64,000 nt of DNA from Paenibacillus sp. V4I7. GTDB taxonomy: Bacteria > Bacillota > Bacilli > Paenibacillales > NBRC-103111. The stretch is from positions 5,766,001 through 5,830,000 of the forward strand of contig NZ_JAUSZD010000002.1 of the NCBI RefSeq assembly GCF_030817275.1, written 5' to 3'. Of the stretch, positions 51,649-60,779 are shown piece after piece. The stretch's first letter is position 1. Every line of letters starts with the position of its first letter. The translations under genes were made by a program, and so were the position numbers. The notes beneath the pieces were generated by a model. The model saw only the letters and a program-made list of their open reading frames with translations, made no database searches and had not been told where the DNA came from.

Positions 51649-52869
51649 TTATTGTGGCAAAGGGCAGGATTCTTCCAACTCCATCATGGAATTCGGCAGC
51701 TCATCCTCGAAACGATTCCAATCGCTAAGCATTTCAGCATCTGTTAACAAGCAGGCATCCAAAGAAGCGACGATATTAACTCGGTCTATCTCCATGCCGA
51801 TAAATACAACCTTGTTAATGCGATCTCCATAGGTATCATCCCAATGCTTGATTTGATCCGCGTCTTCTTCAAGAACAGCTTCTCTTTCACCATCTGGCAG
51901 CGCCGACACCCAATACCCAGCTGGACCGAAGCGAATAGAAGGACCCGCTTGACTTAAGTTCTGAGCGTGATCGTTGCGCGTTGCAAGCCACATGATCCCT
52001 TTAGCTCGGATGATCTCCGCTGGCCAATCTTCCATCCAACTCATTAGCCGCGAAGGTTCGAACGGACGAATTCTTTCATAGACGAAAGAGGAAATGCCAT
52101 ATTCTTCGGTTTCTGGTGTATGTGTTTCCTTCTCCATCTCCCGCATCCAACCTGCGGACGTACTTGCTTCATCAAAATTAAATAAATGGGTGTTCAAAAT
52201 ATCTGTTGGAGCAACCTTCCCGTGAACTGAGCGAATGAATTTGGCTCTAGGTTGTAATGCGCGTAGTACTTCCTCTAGCTCAATCAGCTCATCTTCTTCC
52301 AGCATGTCACATTTGTTCAAGATCAGGACATCACAAAACTCAATTTGATCAATCAGAAGATCTACAACTTCGCGTGTATCGTCTTCACCCACAGCTTGAC
52401 TGCGTTCAAGGAGCGTTTCTCCAGAGGAATAATCCGTCCAGAAACGGTAGGCGTCTACGACAGTTACCATCGTGTCGAGACGGCAAAATTGCGTAAGATC
52501 AATCCCCTGCTCTTCATCCATATAAGTGAATGTTTGCGCAACCGGTAAAGGTTCACCTACACCCGTAGATTCAATAAGGATATAGTTAAATTTATTCACT
52601 TTAGCAAGCCGCTCTACTTCCTTCAAAAGGTCGTCACGTAGTGTACAGCAGATGCAGCCATTCGACATTTCTACCAGGCTCTCATTCGTGCGGGAAAGTC
52701 CGTTGCCTTCTCTAATCAGATCAGCATCGATGTTGACCTCACTTAAATCGTTCACAATAACCGCAACTTTTAAGCCATCGCGATTATGCAGCACGTGGTT
52801 TAATAGCGTTGTTTTGCCTGCTCCCAAATAACCGCTTAAAACGGTCACAGGTATTTTATGATCCACCAA
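51649..52869 (-). CDS. CobW/COG0523-type metal-chaperone GTPase (YciC/ZagA-like)
   Basis: GTP-dependent zinc chaperone family. From TTG 52869 (GAGG, 8 bases) it has 406 residues; ATG 52875 is nearer but only 2 bases from the RBS. P-loop [15 protein letters not shown], metal-binding motif [13 protein letters not shown], guanine-specificity motif ILNKCDM, C-terminal CobW domain ([39 protein letters not shown]). Length and motifs are close to YciC/ZagA of Bacillus, which is induced by zinc limitation. A Zur-type box lies 20 bases upstream. First gene of a unit with rpmG. Confidence 0.9.
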   Translation of the reverse strand: MVDHKIPVTVLSGYLGAGKTTLLNHVLHNRDGLKVAVIVNDLSEVNIDADLIREGNGLSRTNESLVEMSNGCICCTLRDDLLKEVERLAKVNKFNYILIESTGVGEPLPVAQTFTYMDEEQGIDLTQFCRLDTMVTVVDAYRFWTDYSSGETLLERSQAVGEDDTREVVDLLIDQIEFCDVLILNKCDMLEEDELIELEEVLRALQPRAKFIRSVHGKVAPTDILNTHLFNFDEASTSAGWMREMEKETHTPETEEYGISSFVYERIRPFEPSRLMSWMEDWPAEIIRAKGIMWLATRNDHAQNLSQAGPSIRFGPAGYWVSALPDGEREAVLEEDADQIKHWDDTYGDRINKVVFIGMEIDRVNIVASLDACLLTDAEMLSDWNRFEDELPNSMMELEESCPLPQ

Positions 52870-52888
52870 TGTCATAACCTCTTTTATT

Positions 52889-52901
52889 CGTAATATTTAC
52901 G
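52889..52901. promoter_or_regulatory. Zur-type box before the CobW-type gene
   Basis: CGTAATATTTACG, a perfect 5-3-5 palindrome matching the core of the Bacillus Zur consensus TCGTAATnATTACGA. Confidence 0.7.
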
Positions 52902-52941
52902 TATTTAAATCAAATAAAACAATTTCAACTTCAACTTCTAT

Positions 52942-53907
52942 TTATTCATTTAACGCTTTTTTCAATGCTTCTAGGTTATTCGTCATAACACCGATGTAAT
53001 CAAGGTTTTTCTTTTTTTCATCATCCGTTAATCCCTCTAATGGATTCAGCACATCCGTTTTCGCACCGACTTCTTTTGCAATTGTATTCGCCACCTTTGG
53101 ATCTACAAGCGTTTCAAAGAAAATCGTTTGTACGTTATTATCTTTCGCAAATTTAATAATTTCTGCCATTTTATCTGGAGCTGGCTCTTCCTCAGGGGAA
53201 AGTCCGGCAATAGGAACCTGTGTCAGCCCATATTCTTTGGCCAAATAACCAAAAGCAGCATGCTGCGTAACGAATTCTTTACGCTTTACATTTTTAAGGC
53301 CCGTTTTGAATGACTCATCCAAGGCTTTAAGCTTTCCGATATAGGCATCCGCATTTTTACGATAATCTTCTTTGTGAGCAGGATCAGCTTGCGTTAATCC
53401 AATTACAATGGCCTCAATCTCTTTTTGAGCAAGAACCGGTGTTAACCAAACATGAGGATCTAGGATTTCGTCCCCATGCGCTTCTTCTTTATGATCTTTA
53501 TCTTCTTCCTTGTGATCTTCTGCATGCTCGTCTTCTGGCAAGCCTTCCATCAATTCAATTCCTTTAATAGCTTCAACAACAACACGATTCTTATTTTCAG
53601 TGCTCTTAAGTGCCTGCTCCGCCCATCCTTCTACGATACCGTTGTAAACGAACAGATTGGCGTTCTTCAATTGTGTCATATCTTTCGCACTAGGCTCCCA
53701 ATCATGGGGTTCAGACCCCGACGGGACTAGAGAGATAACATTGGCATGATCACCTGCAACCTGTTTCGTGAATTCATACATGGGATAGAAGCTTGTAACG
53801 ACATTTAATTTGCCATCGCTTGAAGCGGTGTTGGATGCACAGCCCGATAAGAGAGCAGCTGATAGTACGGTAAAAGCAAGTGATTTTGTTACCCATATTT
53901 TTTTCAT
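52942..53907 (-). CDS. znuA: Zinc ABC transporter binding lipoprotein
   Basis: Cluster A-I metal-binding protein, 321 residues. Signal peptide MKKIWVTKSLAFTVLSAALL with lipobox LSGC. Zinc ligands are expected in GSEPHDWEPS, DPHVWLTP and FVTQHAAFGYL. Between the first two is the His/Asp/Glu-rich loop typical of zinc rather than manganese transporters (EDEHAEDHKEEDKDHKEEAH). It follows znuB by 3 bases as last gene of znuC-znuB-znuA. Confidence 0.94.
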   Translation of the reverse strand: MKKIWVTKSLAFTVLSAALLSGCASNTASSDGKLNVVTSFYPMYEFTKQVAGDHANVISLVPSGSEPHDWEPSAKDMTQLKNANLFVYNGIVEGWAEQALKSTENKNRVVVEAIKGIELMEGLPEDEHAEDHKEEDKDHKEEAHGDEILDPHVWLTPVLAQKEIEAIVIGLTQADPAHKEDYRKNADAYIGKLKALDESFKTGLKNVKRKEFVTQHAAFGYLAKEYGLTQVPIAGLSPEEEPAPDKMAEIIKFAKDNNVQTIFFETLVDPKVANTIAKEVGAKTDVLNPLEGLTDDEKKKNLDYIGVMTNNLEALKKALNE

Positions 53908-53910
53908 TGG

Positions 53911-54804
53911 TTATTCCTCCTGATATTTGTTAAATGATGAAATTGTCGTTTCTTTGGACATACGGATGGTGTCAACTGAATTTCTTGATTTGATTTTGCT
54001 AAATGTCAGAACGACCTTTTTCAAACCCATGCCAGCAATAAGAATAACTAAGAGAAGCAGTGCTATCGTTCCTCCCGGAGGTGTACTAAGCTGATAAGAA
54101 GCGGTAAGTCCGGAAATGACACCAAGTAAACCAATGCTCATAGCTATAAAAAGTGCGGATGTAAAACTAGGTGCAATCCGAATGGCAAGTGCCGCGGGCA
54201 GTACAATTAGTGCCGAAACGAGAAGAACGCCCACGATAGGCATAGCCGCGGAAACTATCATTCCTGTTATAACGCTAAATCCAAGTGAGATCCATTTCAC
54301 AGGGAGCCCATTCGTCTTAGCCGTATCTTCGTCGAATGTTATCTGATAAAGCGGACGACGGAATATATAGAAAAAGATACCCCCCATCACCGCTACCGCA
54401 AACATTAGCAGAAGCTCGGTTTCATTCACAGCAACTATAGAGCCGAATAAATAAGCGGAGAAGCCTTTATTAAGACTTTGATTAAGACTCATAATGATCA
54501 CTGCTGTAGATAATCCACCCACCATGATGATGGCAACCGAAATTTCACTATAGGTTTTATATGACCTCCTTACATATTCAACAACTATGGCTCCCAGCGT
54601 AGCTACGACGAATCCAGTCAAGGTTGGATTAATGTTTAAATACGCACCTCCTGCAACCCCTGCCAAAGAAACATGGGAGAGCATGTCAGCCATCAGAGCT
54701 TGTCTGCGAAGCATGAGATAGACACCCAGAATCGAAGCTAGGATCGCAATTAACCCACCGGCACAAAATGCCCGTTGCATGAAGTCGTAGTGCAGCATTT
54801 CCAT
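53911..54804 (-). CDS. znuB: Zinc ABC transporter permease
   Basis: 297 residues, about eight membrane helices of the ABC-3 family: AILASILGVYLMLRRQALMA, LSHVSLAGVAGGAYL, and the coupling region SAALIVLPAALAIRIAPSFT-like sequence. RBS GGAGG lies in the end of znuC, with which it overlaps by 55 bases. Middle gene of the zinc importer. Confidence 0.93.
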   Translation of the reverse strand: MEMLHYDFMQRAFCAGGLIAILASILGVYLMLRRQALMADMLSHVSLAGVAGGAYLNINPTLTGFVVATLGAIVVEYVRRSYKTYSEISVAIIMVGGLSTAVIIMSLNQSLNKGFSAYLFGSIVAVNETELLLMFAVAVMGGIFFYIFRRPLYQITFDEDTAKTNGLPVKWISLGFSVITGMIVSAAMPIVGVLLVSALIVLPAALAIRIAPSFTSALFIAMSIGLLGVISGLTASYQLSTPPGGTIALLLLVILIAGMGLKKVVLTFSKIKSRNSVDTIRMSKETTISSFNKYQEE

Positions 54805-55457
54805 CCGCCATCCTCCTTCCTCTCCAGCTCAATAATACGATCCAGATAGGGAGCGACCTCGGATAAGCCATGGGTCACTATAACAACGGTTCGCCCGAGA
54901 GCTTTCACTTGATGGTGCATCATCTCATAGAAGCCAAAGCGGCTATCCTGATCCATCCCTGTCGTCGGTTCATCGAGAACAAGCATATCGGGCTCCTGTG
55001 CAAGCGCTCTGGCGATGCAAATACGCTGCTTTTGGCCGCCAGAGAGTTCACCGATCTTGCGCTTGCGCAAATCCCACATCCCAACCTGACGAAGTGCTTT
55101 CTCCGTCTGCACCTCATCTTCTTTGTCGAGTTTACGAAACCATGAGCGGCTTGCATACCTGCCTGATTGGACAAACTCCAATATCGTGCTAGGGAATCCA
55201 CTGTTGAAGGCGGAGATTTGCTGAGACACGTAGCCCACTTTCAGCTTCTTTCCTTCTTTATTAATAGAAGACAAGAAAATGGTCCCTTTCCAAGGATCAA
55301 GCAAGCCAAGAAGCAATTTCAGCAAGGTCGACTTGGCTGCACCATTGGGGCCCGTTATTGCTACAAATTCACCCGATTGGATCTCTACACTTGCGTCTTG
55401 AATACATGGGACGTCATTGTAACCGAATTCTACCTCATCCATGGAGGCTACCAGCAT
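54750..55457 (-). CDS. znuC: Zinc ABC transporter ATP-binding protein
   Basis: 235 residues. Walker A ITGPNGAAKSTLLKLLL (Ala where most ABC proteins have the second Gly), signature IGELSGGQKQRICIARAL, Walker B DMLVLDEPTTGMD, switch His in VIVTHGLSEVAP. RBS AAAGGA is 9 bases before ATG 55457. First gene of znuCBA, with two Zur-type boxes upstream. Confidence 0.93.
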   Translation of the reverse strand: MLVASMDEVEFGYNDVPCIQDASVEIQSGEFVAITGPNGAAKSTLLKLLLGLLDPWKGTIFLSSINKEGKKLKVGYVSQQISAFNSGFPSTILEFVQSGRYASRSWFRKLDKEDEVQTEKALRQVGMWDLRKRKIGELSGGQKQRICIARALAQEPDMLVLDEPTTGMDQDSRFGFYEMMHHQVKALGRTVVIVTHGLSEVAPYLDRIIELERKEDGGWKCCTTTSCNGHFVPVG

Positions 55458-55480
55458 AAGAACAAATCCTTTCCGACTTT

Positions 55481-55500
55481 ATATGTAATAATTACGATTT
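55481..55500. promoter_or_regulatory. Zur-type box 1 of znuCBA
   Basis: ATATGTAATAATTACGATTT; the half TAATAATTACGATTT matches the Zur consensus AAATCGTAATNATTACGATTT exactly, the other half partly. It lies 24 bases before the znuC start. Confidence 0.75.
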
Positions 55501-55570
55501 CACATGATGACTATCCTTCATTTATATGTCGAAGCCCAAGCTATAAGTCATTTATTAGGTCACGGCTGAT

Positions 55571-55591
55571 AAATCGTAATAATTACTTATT
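55571..55591. promoter_or_regulatory. Zur-type box 2 of znuCBA
   Basis: AAATCGTAATAATTACTTAT, matching the left three quarters of the Zur consensus. It lies 90 bases upstream of box 1. Confidence 0.7.
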
Positions 55592-55678
55592 ACACTGAAG
55601 AATATATCTTTTTCCAGAGGTTGTGTCAACAAGAAATCTTTGCTGGTGATATGCGCTGCTTGAGGTACCACATAGAAA

Positions 55679-55708
55679 AACGACGTTCCCCCATGGAGAG
55701 AACGCCGT
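55679..55708 (-). terminator. Terminator after the TetR-family gene
   Basis: Minus strand: ACGGCGTTC and GAACGTCGT around an 11-base loop, then TTTTTC, about 26 bases after the stop. Confidence 0.6.
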
Positions 55709-55733
55709 AAATGATACCGAAAAGTGCACGGTA

Positions 55734-56279
55734 TTATTTTTTTATTAAACCAAACGAGGTATTTAGAATGGTTTCGATTTGTTCCACAGGTACCCCTGTT
55801 TTCTCAAGAATACGGGTACCACGCAAGGCATTCGCCAAGAAGGCTCCTAATTCTTTGCTTGTGAAATGAGTCGTAATCTCTCCAGTGGCTTGCCCTCTAC
55901 TAATCACTTCCTCAAGCACAAGCTGGACGTCACTAAACATTCTTTCAACTTCATTGGTTACTTCCTCATCGCTCATTCCAAATTCCAACGCTGTGTTGAC
56001 CATCAGACATCCGTTGCGGCTATCCTCTTTTTTCGAACAAAGTGAAGCGGATTTAACGGCGTCTAGAATTTCCGTTGGCGAACTGCCTTGATCGACCATT
56101 TCTTGAAGTGAATCGAGATTTTGCGCTCGATACAGGGCAAGTGCTTTTAGAAAGAGTGAGCGTTTGTCTTCAAAGACGCCATACAGACTTTGTTTTTTGA
56201 CCTGAGTCTTCGTGGTGAGATCTTCGAATGAGGTTGCTTTGTAACCTTTTGCCCAAAAAACTTCCATCGACTGATTCAA
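55734..56279 (-). CDS. TetR family regulator, N-terminus short
   Basis: 181 residues from TTG 56279: MNQSMEVFWAKGYKATSFED, then TKTQVKKQSLYGVFEDKRSL, a TetR helix-turn-helix, and a C-terminal ligand domain (NGCLMVNTALEFGMSDEEV; GAFLANALRGTRILEKTGVP). Relatives usually have 10 to 14 more residues before NQAMEVFW, ending in LDEAL. Here the frame has a TGA 5 codons upstream, no RBS is seen, and the spot is occupied by the palindrome TTGACTATGAAGTCAA (56280-56295). The gene may have lost its 5' end. It may once have controlled nearby oxidoreductase genes, but nothing proves this. Confidence 0.65.
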   Translation of the reverse strand: MNQSMEVFWAKGYKATSFEDLTTKTQVKKQSLYGVFEDKRSLFLKALALYRAQNLDSLQEMVDQGSSPTEILDAVKSASLCSKKEDSRNGCLMVNTALEFGMSDEEVTNEVERMFSDVQLVLEEVISRGQATGEITTHFTSKELGAFLANALRGTRILEKTGVPVEQIETILNTSFGLIKK

Positions 56280-56346
56280 TTGACTATGAAGTCAAGAATA
56301 CGAGGGGATGATTTTCTGAGTTTCGCGAAAATAATTTTAGTAAGAT

Positions 56347-56375
56347 GAATAAAAATCCATTTAATCCACAAAATA
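56347..56375 (+). promoter_or_regulatory. Sigma-G-like promoter of SASP gene 2
   Basis: GAATA (56347-56351), 17-base spacer, CAAAATA (56369-56375). Same spacing as the element before SASP gene 1. Confidence 0.5.
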
Positions 56376-56405
56376 CTCCTACACCACAAAAAAGGAGTGA
56401 ATCAA

Positions 56406-56624
56406 ATGGCTAGAAGAAACAGCAATACATTAGTCGTGCAACAAGCAAGAGCAGCTCTTGACCAAATGAAATATGAAGTCGCGCAAGAATTAGGTATTCA
56501 AATTCCGCAAGATGGTTATTACGGCTACATGGCTACTCGTGATACTGGCGCAATCGGTGGTAACATAACAAGAAGATTAGTTCAACTTGCCGAACAACAA
56601 CTAACCGGCGGAATTAGACGTTAA
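56406..56624 (+). CDS. Small acid-soluble spore protein, alpha/beta type (2)
   Basis: 72 residues from ATG 56406 (RBS GGAG, 8 bases; a GTG at 56397 overlaps the RBS). Blocks YEVAQELGIQIPQDGYYG and GAIGGNITRRLVQLAEQQL are nearly identical to SASP 1 at 4727-4966; the ends differ. Spore DNA-protecting protein made in the forespore. Confidence 0.97.
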   Translation: MARRNSNTLVVQQARAALDQMKYEVAQELGIQIPQDGYYGYMATRDTGAIGGNITRRLVQLAEQQLTGGIRR

Positions 56625-56651
56625 TTCCTTTGGCGATGTGCAAGCAAAACG

Positions 56652-56700
56652 AAAAGACTGTAACCACCACTTCCTCCTTTGGTGATTTCAGTCTTTTTTT
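56652..56700 (+). terminator. Terminator of SASP gene 2
   Basis: AAAGACTG pairs with CAGTCTTTTTTT, with an inner ACCACC/GGTG stem. Confidence 0.75.
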
Positions 56701-56704
56701 ATGC

Positions 56705-57550
56705 TCAGGTAACGAATTCCATGAATACTGGGGACCGAAGTTTTCCGTTTCGGGTCCAATTTCTCGTCTTAATCCTCGCCATAATGCGTGGTTCCATATA
56801 GGCAAAATTCTTGTCTTCCTTGAATACTAAGCGATTCTTCACACTGACTAAGGCTTTCTGGTGAATTGGTGTTACACCTGACTCTATAACCCCGACTGGG
56901 AACTTAGAGCCATCAGCTGCATCAATAGACGCCAATAAGGCAAAATTATTTTTTCTGTAACCGGATATGTATACATCCGCATAAGTCCAATTAATCACCT
57001 TTTGCCACTGTTTGGAGCGTTTTTCTACTTCATATCTGGAATTCGCTTTTTTAGATTTAATCATGATACCCTCAAGTCCCCTCCCGCGAACCTGCTCAAA
57101 ATATTCAACTGCATTTCCCTCAAACACTTTAACCTTTTTATAATTCTCATTTTCAATGAAAGCCTTGTCCAACAGTTCTTTACGCCGCAGTAAAGTTAGA
57201 CCCGTGACGTCAATTCCTTTGTATCTCAAGATGTCAAATGCGCAGAATATCACAGGTGTTTTGTTTTTACTTGATAAAAACCTGGCCGACATGGCTTCAA
57301 AGTCTGATTTCCCTTGATCATCAATAACCATTAATTCACCATCAAGTATGGTTCCTTCAGGCAAGGGGCAATTATACAATTCGGGGAATTTATTTGTAAT
57401 CAGCTGATTATACCTCGTATAAATATAGAGTTTATCCATATTAGAAATAATACACCTTAGACCGTCTAATTTTATTTCCGCTATATGATTTTTACTATAA
57501 AATGGTTTATTATCTTTTGCATCGTGCGCTAGCATAGGAGAAACGAACAT
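56705..57550 (-). CDS. Stand-alone ATP-dependent DNA ligase, phage/YoqV type
   Basis: 281 residues. Adenylation domain with the AMP-accepting lysine in AEIKLDGLRCIISN (KxDG), IYTRYNQL, ILDGELMVID, FCAFDILRYKG, RGLEGIMIKSKK, and motif V-like WQKVINW. A short OB-fold end follows (GRIES-type GVIESGVTPIHQKALVSVKN). The size and order resemble YoqV of the SPbeta prophage and other small bacterial ATP ligases. No other phage genes are nearby. RBS GGGTGA is 7 bases before ATG 57550. Its neighbours on the right are low-information DNA, so it may be a phage remnant. Confidence 0.85.
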   Translation of the reverse strand: MFVSPMLAHDAKDNKPFYSKNHIAEIKLDGLRCIISNMDKLYIYTRYNQLITNKFPELYNCPLPEGTILDGELMVIDDQGKSDFEAMSARFLSSKNKTPVIFCAFDILRYKGIDVTGLTLLRRKELLDKAFIENENYKKVKVFEGNAVEYFEQVRGRGLEGIMIKSKKANSRYEVEKRSKQWQKVINWTYADVYISGYRKNNFALLASIDAADGSKFPVGVIESGVTPIHQKALVSVKNRLVFKEDKNFAYMEPRIMARIKTRNWTRNGKLRSPVFMEFVT

Positions 57551-57916
57551 TTTTTTATCACCCTAAGCTAAATGATACTGCACCGTTATTCATCTGCCTA
57601 ATGGAACTTGGAGGAAAAATGGATGTGATGATCTCCACTCAAATGGGCGGATCTTTTCGACGCGAATAACAGCACTTTTCTTCGGTTGGCATCCAACGAT
57701 CTGTTTTGTGATTTGATAGGAGGAACGAACCTTCTGCATCGGCTTGGGAGAAGATCGTGGGTTGGTATGGGCACGTCAATGGGGACTTGATTTGATAATC
57801 GCAGGAAAGCTGGGGTGGAAAGTCAGAAAGCTGGGATGGGATTTTGCTAGCTGGCTCCGATAGAAACAAAGAAAAAAATTGGTGATCTAAGCCTAGACAA
57901 GTCTATAGCTTTAAAA

Positions 57917-58126
57917 ATGTTATATCTAGGTCAATCAAAGAGCAAAGCGTATAAGTTTAACGAAATAAATTTTTTAACAAGAACAGAAGTAAAAAAGCTA
58001 AAGAGAGTTGTTAGAGGCGAAAACTTCAATAAGCTATCTATATCAATCAACTTTACAGATTTTCCTTTTACATATTCAATGGCTGTTGTTGTAAAAAATG
58101 CCGTCTATTATGAATTATTAGATTAA
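57917..58126 (+). CDS. Small hypothetical protein or C-terminal gene remnant
   Basis: 69 residues from ATG 57917, MLYLGQSKSKAYKFNEINFL then RGENFNKLSISINFTDFPFT. No RBS before the ATG. The frame stays open 22 codons further upstream with sensible sequence (KKKIGDLSLDKSIALK), which suggests the end of a larger, lost gene. Not recognised. Confidence 0.3.
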   Translation: MLYLGQSKSKAYKFNEINFLTRTEVKKLKRVVRGENFNKLSISINFTDFPFTYSMAVVVKNAVYYELLD

Positions 58127-58337
58127 GCAAATCTGCCCGTTAGCCGTCCGTGCATCCCCTGCAATGCACCACAAAGCATGAAAGTTAACCCGTTCTTTCA
58201 TGGTAGTTGAGCGAATCGGTTTGGCAGTGTTATCAGTTGTTGTCCTTCTGGTTAACAGCCGTCATGCAGTCCGCTCCGCGCTGTTGCTGTCGGGAATGGG
58301 ATAATGTTCATATCAATATCGGGAATGGGATAATACA

Positions 58338-58362
58338 AAAAAGCCGCGATTTACGCGGCGAT
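58338..58362 (-). terminator. Terminator after the broken dehydrogenase gene
   Basis: Minus strand: GCCGCG-TAAAT-CGCGGC then TTTTTTG. Confidence 0.8.
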
Positions 58363-58403
58363 TAATAAGATAATATTCGTCCCAGTGTTCAAAAAAATGT
58401 TAT

Positions 58404-59414
58404 TCATTCTTCATCATCTACTATCAATATAACTTTCCCTAGGCTATGCCCCGTCGCAATCTTAGCAATCGCGGCATTCACTTCGTTAAAGGAGTACTCG
58501 GAATCAATCACTGGATTAATGTTGGTTTTTTCAAAATACTGTGTGATTGCAGCTAGTTGTTGTCCATTCGGCTGCACGTATATGAAGTCATAACTTTTCC
58601 TTTGCCATTTAGCGATACCATCAAAAGGTGCTCCCAGTAGACTGAATAGAATTTTTTTCGTCGTTGCTAGTTCTGGGATTTGATTAGCATAGCGAGCGTT
58701 GGGGCCTGCGTTTAACGACACTAATTTTCCACCAGGCTTCAGTATCTTCATTTGTTTATGAATTTCGCTGGCTCCTCGGGTATCAATAACGTAATCATAA
58801 TCTGTCAGCATGTAAACATAGTCTTGTGTTGTATAGTCGACAAACTCATCTGCCCCGAGTCTTTGAGCCAAGGCACGTGCGGACCCGCTACCACTAATGG
58901 TGACGAACAGCCCTTGTTACTTTGCATAAGGAACGGCAATCTGACCAAAGCCTCCCGTACCACCAGAGATAAATAATTTCCCCCCTTGTTTAACATCTAG
59001 AATAGCTAGAGACTGAACGATCGTTAGCACAGACAGTGGCACGGCCGCCGCTTCTTTAAAGGAGAGATTGGCTGGCATTTTAGCCACGATCGCAGCATCT
59101 ACGGCTACATATTCAGCAAAAGCTCCCATCGTATCTAGCGGTGGCATGGTGTAAACCTTATCACCAACTCTCAAATCCATGACATCGGAACCAACTTCAA
59201 CCACAACGCCGGCCAACTCGTTGCCCAGCGTCAACGGAAAGGCATAACGATCAAACAACTTAACTTTGCCGGTAATCGCCAAGATAAGGTGTGGATCAAC
59301 CCCAGCTACCTTAGTCTTAATCAAAATCTGCGTTGATTTGATTGTTGGAATAGAAATTGTATTGATCTGTGCAGTTAATTTTTTGGAATACCGAGAGATT
59401 TGTACAGCCCTCAT
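58404..59414 (-). pseudogene. Zinc-type alcohol dehydrogenase-like (MDR) gene with internal stop
   Basis: Medium-chain reductase without the structural zinc lobe, quinone-oxidoreductase-like. Reading from ATG 59414: MRAVQISRYSKKLTAQINTI, LTLGNELAGVVVEVGSDVMD, FISGGTGGFGQIAVPYAK, then TAA at 58919-58917. The same frame continues QGLFVTISGSGSARALAQRL, ADEFVDYTTQDY and so on to 58404 with the normal end GHSLGKVILIVDDEE. The intact paralog at 60780-61778 has AKSMGLYV at that point, so one base change (for example TCA to TAA) explains the stop. It falls in the cofactor domain, so the truncated product would be inactive. Readthrough is unlikely but not excluded. Confidence 0.88.
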
Positions 59415-59705
59415 TGGGTATGCTCCTTTACCTTTGATGATCTGGACTGTTTTGTGTACTGATTGAAGTAGACATAAAATTAATACTTTTATATCTACTT
59501 TACGAAAATTCCTTTTAAAAATTTCTCTGCAAATGTCACGGGCAAAGCCCTTCCATTTTAAAACAATTACTTTTTTTTCCTCATTCCATGAAACGGTTGC
59601 TAGAGGGGAATCATACGTTGATTCAGCTCCTTTAGGATATCTAAATCGTATAACAGAGAATCAATATCGATTTACTCGTTCATTGTTTAACGTTTCCCGT
59701 TCGAA

Positions 59706-60488
59706 TCAATGCTCCGTCCTGTCCTGTGAGCTTCTAATTAAACGGGTCATCATCATACGAGGCAGCAACCGCGGCATAAACGCAATGAAACGGTTGCGGG
59801 CACCGGGCATTATTAATGTCTTGCCACGCAAGAAGCCTCGATACCCTTCTTCAGCCACCTGTCCAGCTTCCATGATCGCGCCCTTCAACATTTTCGAGGC
59901 GCCCATTCCCGAACGATCAACAAATCCGGTTGACGTCAGCCCCGGGCATAATGCGGTTACAGTCACGCCTGTTCCGCTCACTTCGTTCGCCAAAGCTTCG
60001 GTGAACGACAACACGTACGCCTTCGTCGCATAGTAAACAGACATCATCGGTCCTGGGAAGAAACCCACCAAGGAAGCTACATTCATCACTCCACCTTGCC
60101 CGCGTTTGATCATATCCGGTAAGAATAGCTTCGTCATAACCGTCAGAGCCTTGATATTAACGTCAATCATATTCACTTCTTGCTCCATATCTGTTTCCAT
60201 AAATGTCCCAAACAAACCGAAGCCGGCATTGTTGACCAAATAGTCAACGGTAATCCCCTTCTCCTTGAGCTCCGTGAAGATTTCCTCGGGTACCCCTGGT
60301 GCCGCCACATCCTTGGCGATGACCGTTGCCTGAATGCCGTATTTTTTTCGATATTCCTGTGCGAGTTCCACTATTTTACTCTCGCTGCGAGCCACCAGCA
60401 CTATATTATGTCCGCCCTTGGCAAACCGATCAGCTAATTCTTTACCGATCCCTCCGGAAACCCCTGTGATAAGAACCGTCTTTCTCAT
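59706..60488 (-). CDS. Short-chain dehydrogenase/reductase (1)
   Basis: NAD(P)-dependent oxidoreductase, 260 residues from ATG 60488 (RBS GGTGGG, 8 bases). Cofactor motif LITGVSGGIGKELADRF, VDYLVNNAGFGLFG (NNAG), catalytic Tyr and Lys in SVYYATKAYVLSFTEA. The C-terminal RNRFIAFMPRLLPRMMMTRL resembles membrane-associated DltE/YqjQ-like members. A TetR-like operator stands about 200 bases upstream at 60689-60700. Confidence 0.92.
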   Translation of the reverse strand: MRKTVLITGVSGGIGKELADRFAKGGHNIVLVARSESKIVELAQEYRKKYGIQATVIAKDVAAPGVPEEIFTELKEKGITVDYLVNNAGFGLFGTFMETDMEQEVNMIDVNIKALTVMTKLFLPDMIKRGQGGVMNVASLVGFFPGPMMSVYYATKAYVLSFTEALANEVSGTGVTVTALCPGLTSTGFVDRSGMGASKMLKGAIMEAGQVAEEGYRGFLRGKTLIMPGARNRFIAFMPRLLPRMMMTRLIRSSQDRTEH

Positions 60489-60688
60489 TCTGGTATCCCA
60501 CCTCATATTTAAATGTTATGTTTAAATCATATTGTAACGTTTCCAGCTACCTGGATTTGTAAACTAAACGAAACGAGTTCATTTACACGTGCTCAGCTGC
60601 GAAGACTTCGAGCTAAGTTGTAATTGCTTGATATAGCCGTTTCTTGTTTTCTTGGGCCAGGGCACGCACGGAGAGACTGAAAATTCGG

Positions 60689-60700
60689 GAATGATCATTC
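60689..60700. promoter_or_regulatory. TetR-like operator, copy 1
   Basis: GAATGATCATTC, perfect palindrome, within a 16-mer (ATTAGAATGATCATTC on minus) that is repeated at 63794-63809 upstream of the other short-chain dehydrogenase gene. Confidence 0.6.
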
Positions 60701-60779
60701 TAATAAAACAAAAAAAATATGTCGCTTTTCTAAAAGGTATATGTCTCTGTCATCGGAAATCCAGCTACGAGAGCTCGGC

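Larger units (their letters stand above)
57551..58403. other. Low-information stretch with gene remnants and a short direct repeat
   Basis: 853 bases with only one weak candidate gene (57917-58126). It includes the inverted repeat CATGAAAG...CTTTCATG (58178-58202), the 16-mer TCGGGAATGGGATAAT twice (58290-58305 and 58319-58334, 29 bases apart) and the terminator at 58338-58362. It looks like decayed or imported DNA. Confidence 0.45.

Noticed and set aside
57600-57869. Short peptide frame at 57620 with GGAGG and a 76-codon minus frame at 57639-57869
   Set aside because: The first is only 16 codons; the second has no RBS and a random-looking translation.
59531-60033. 166-codon plus-strand frame opposite the short-chain dehydrogenase
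   Set aside because: The minus strand encodes a full SDR with all motifs.
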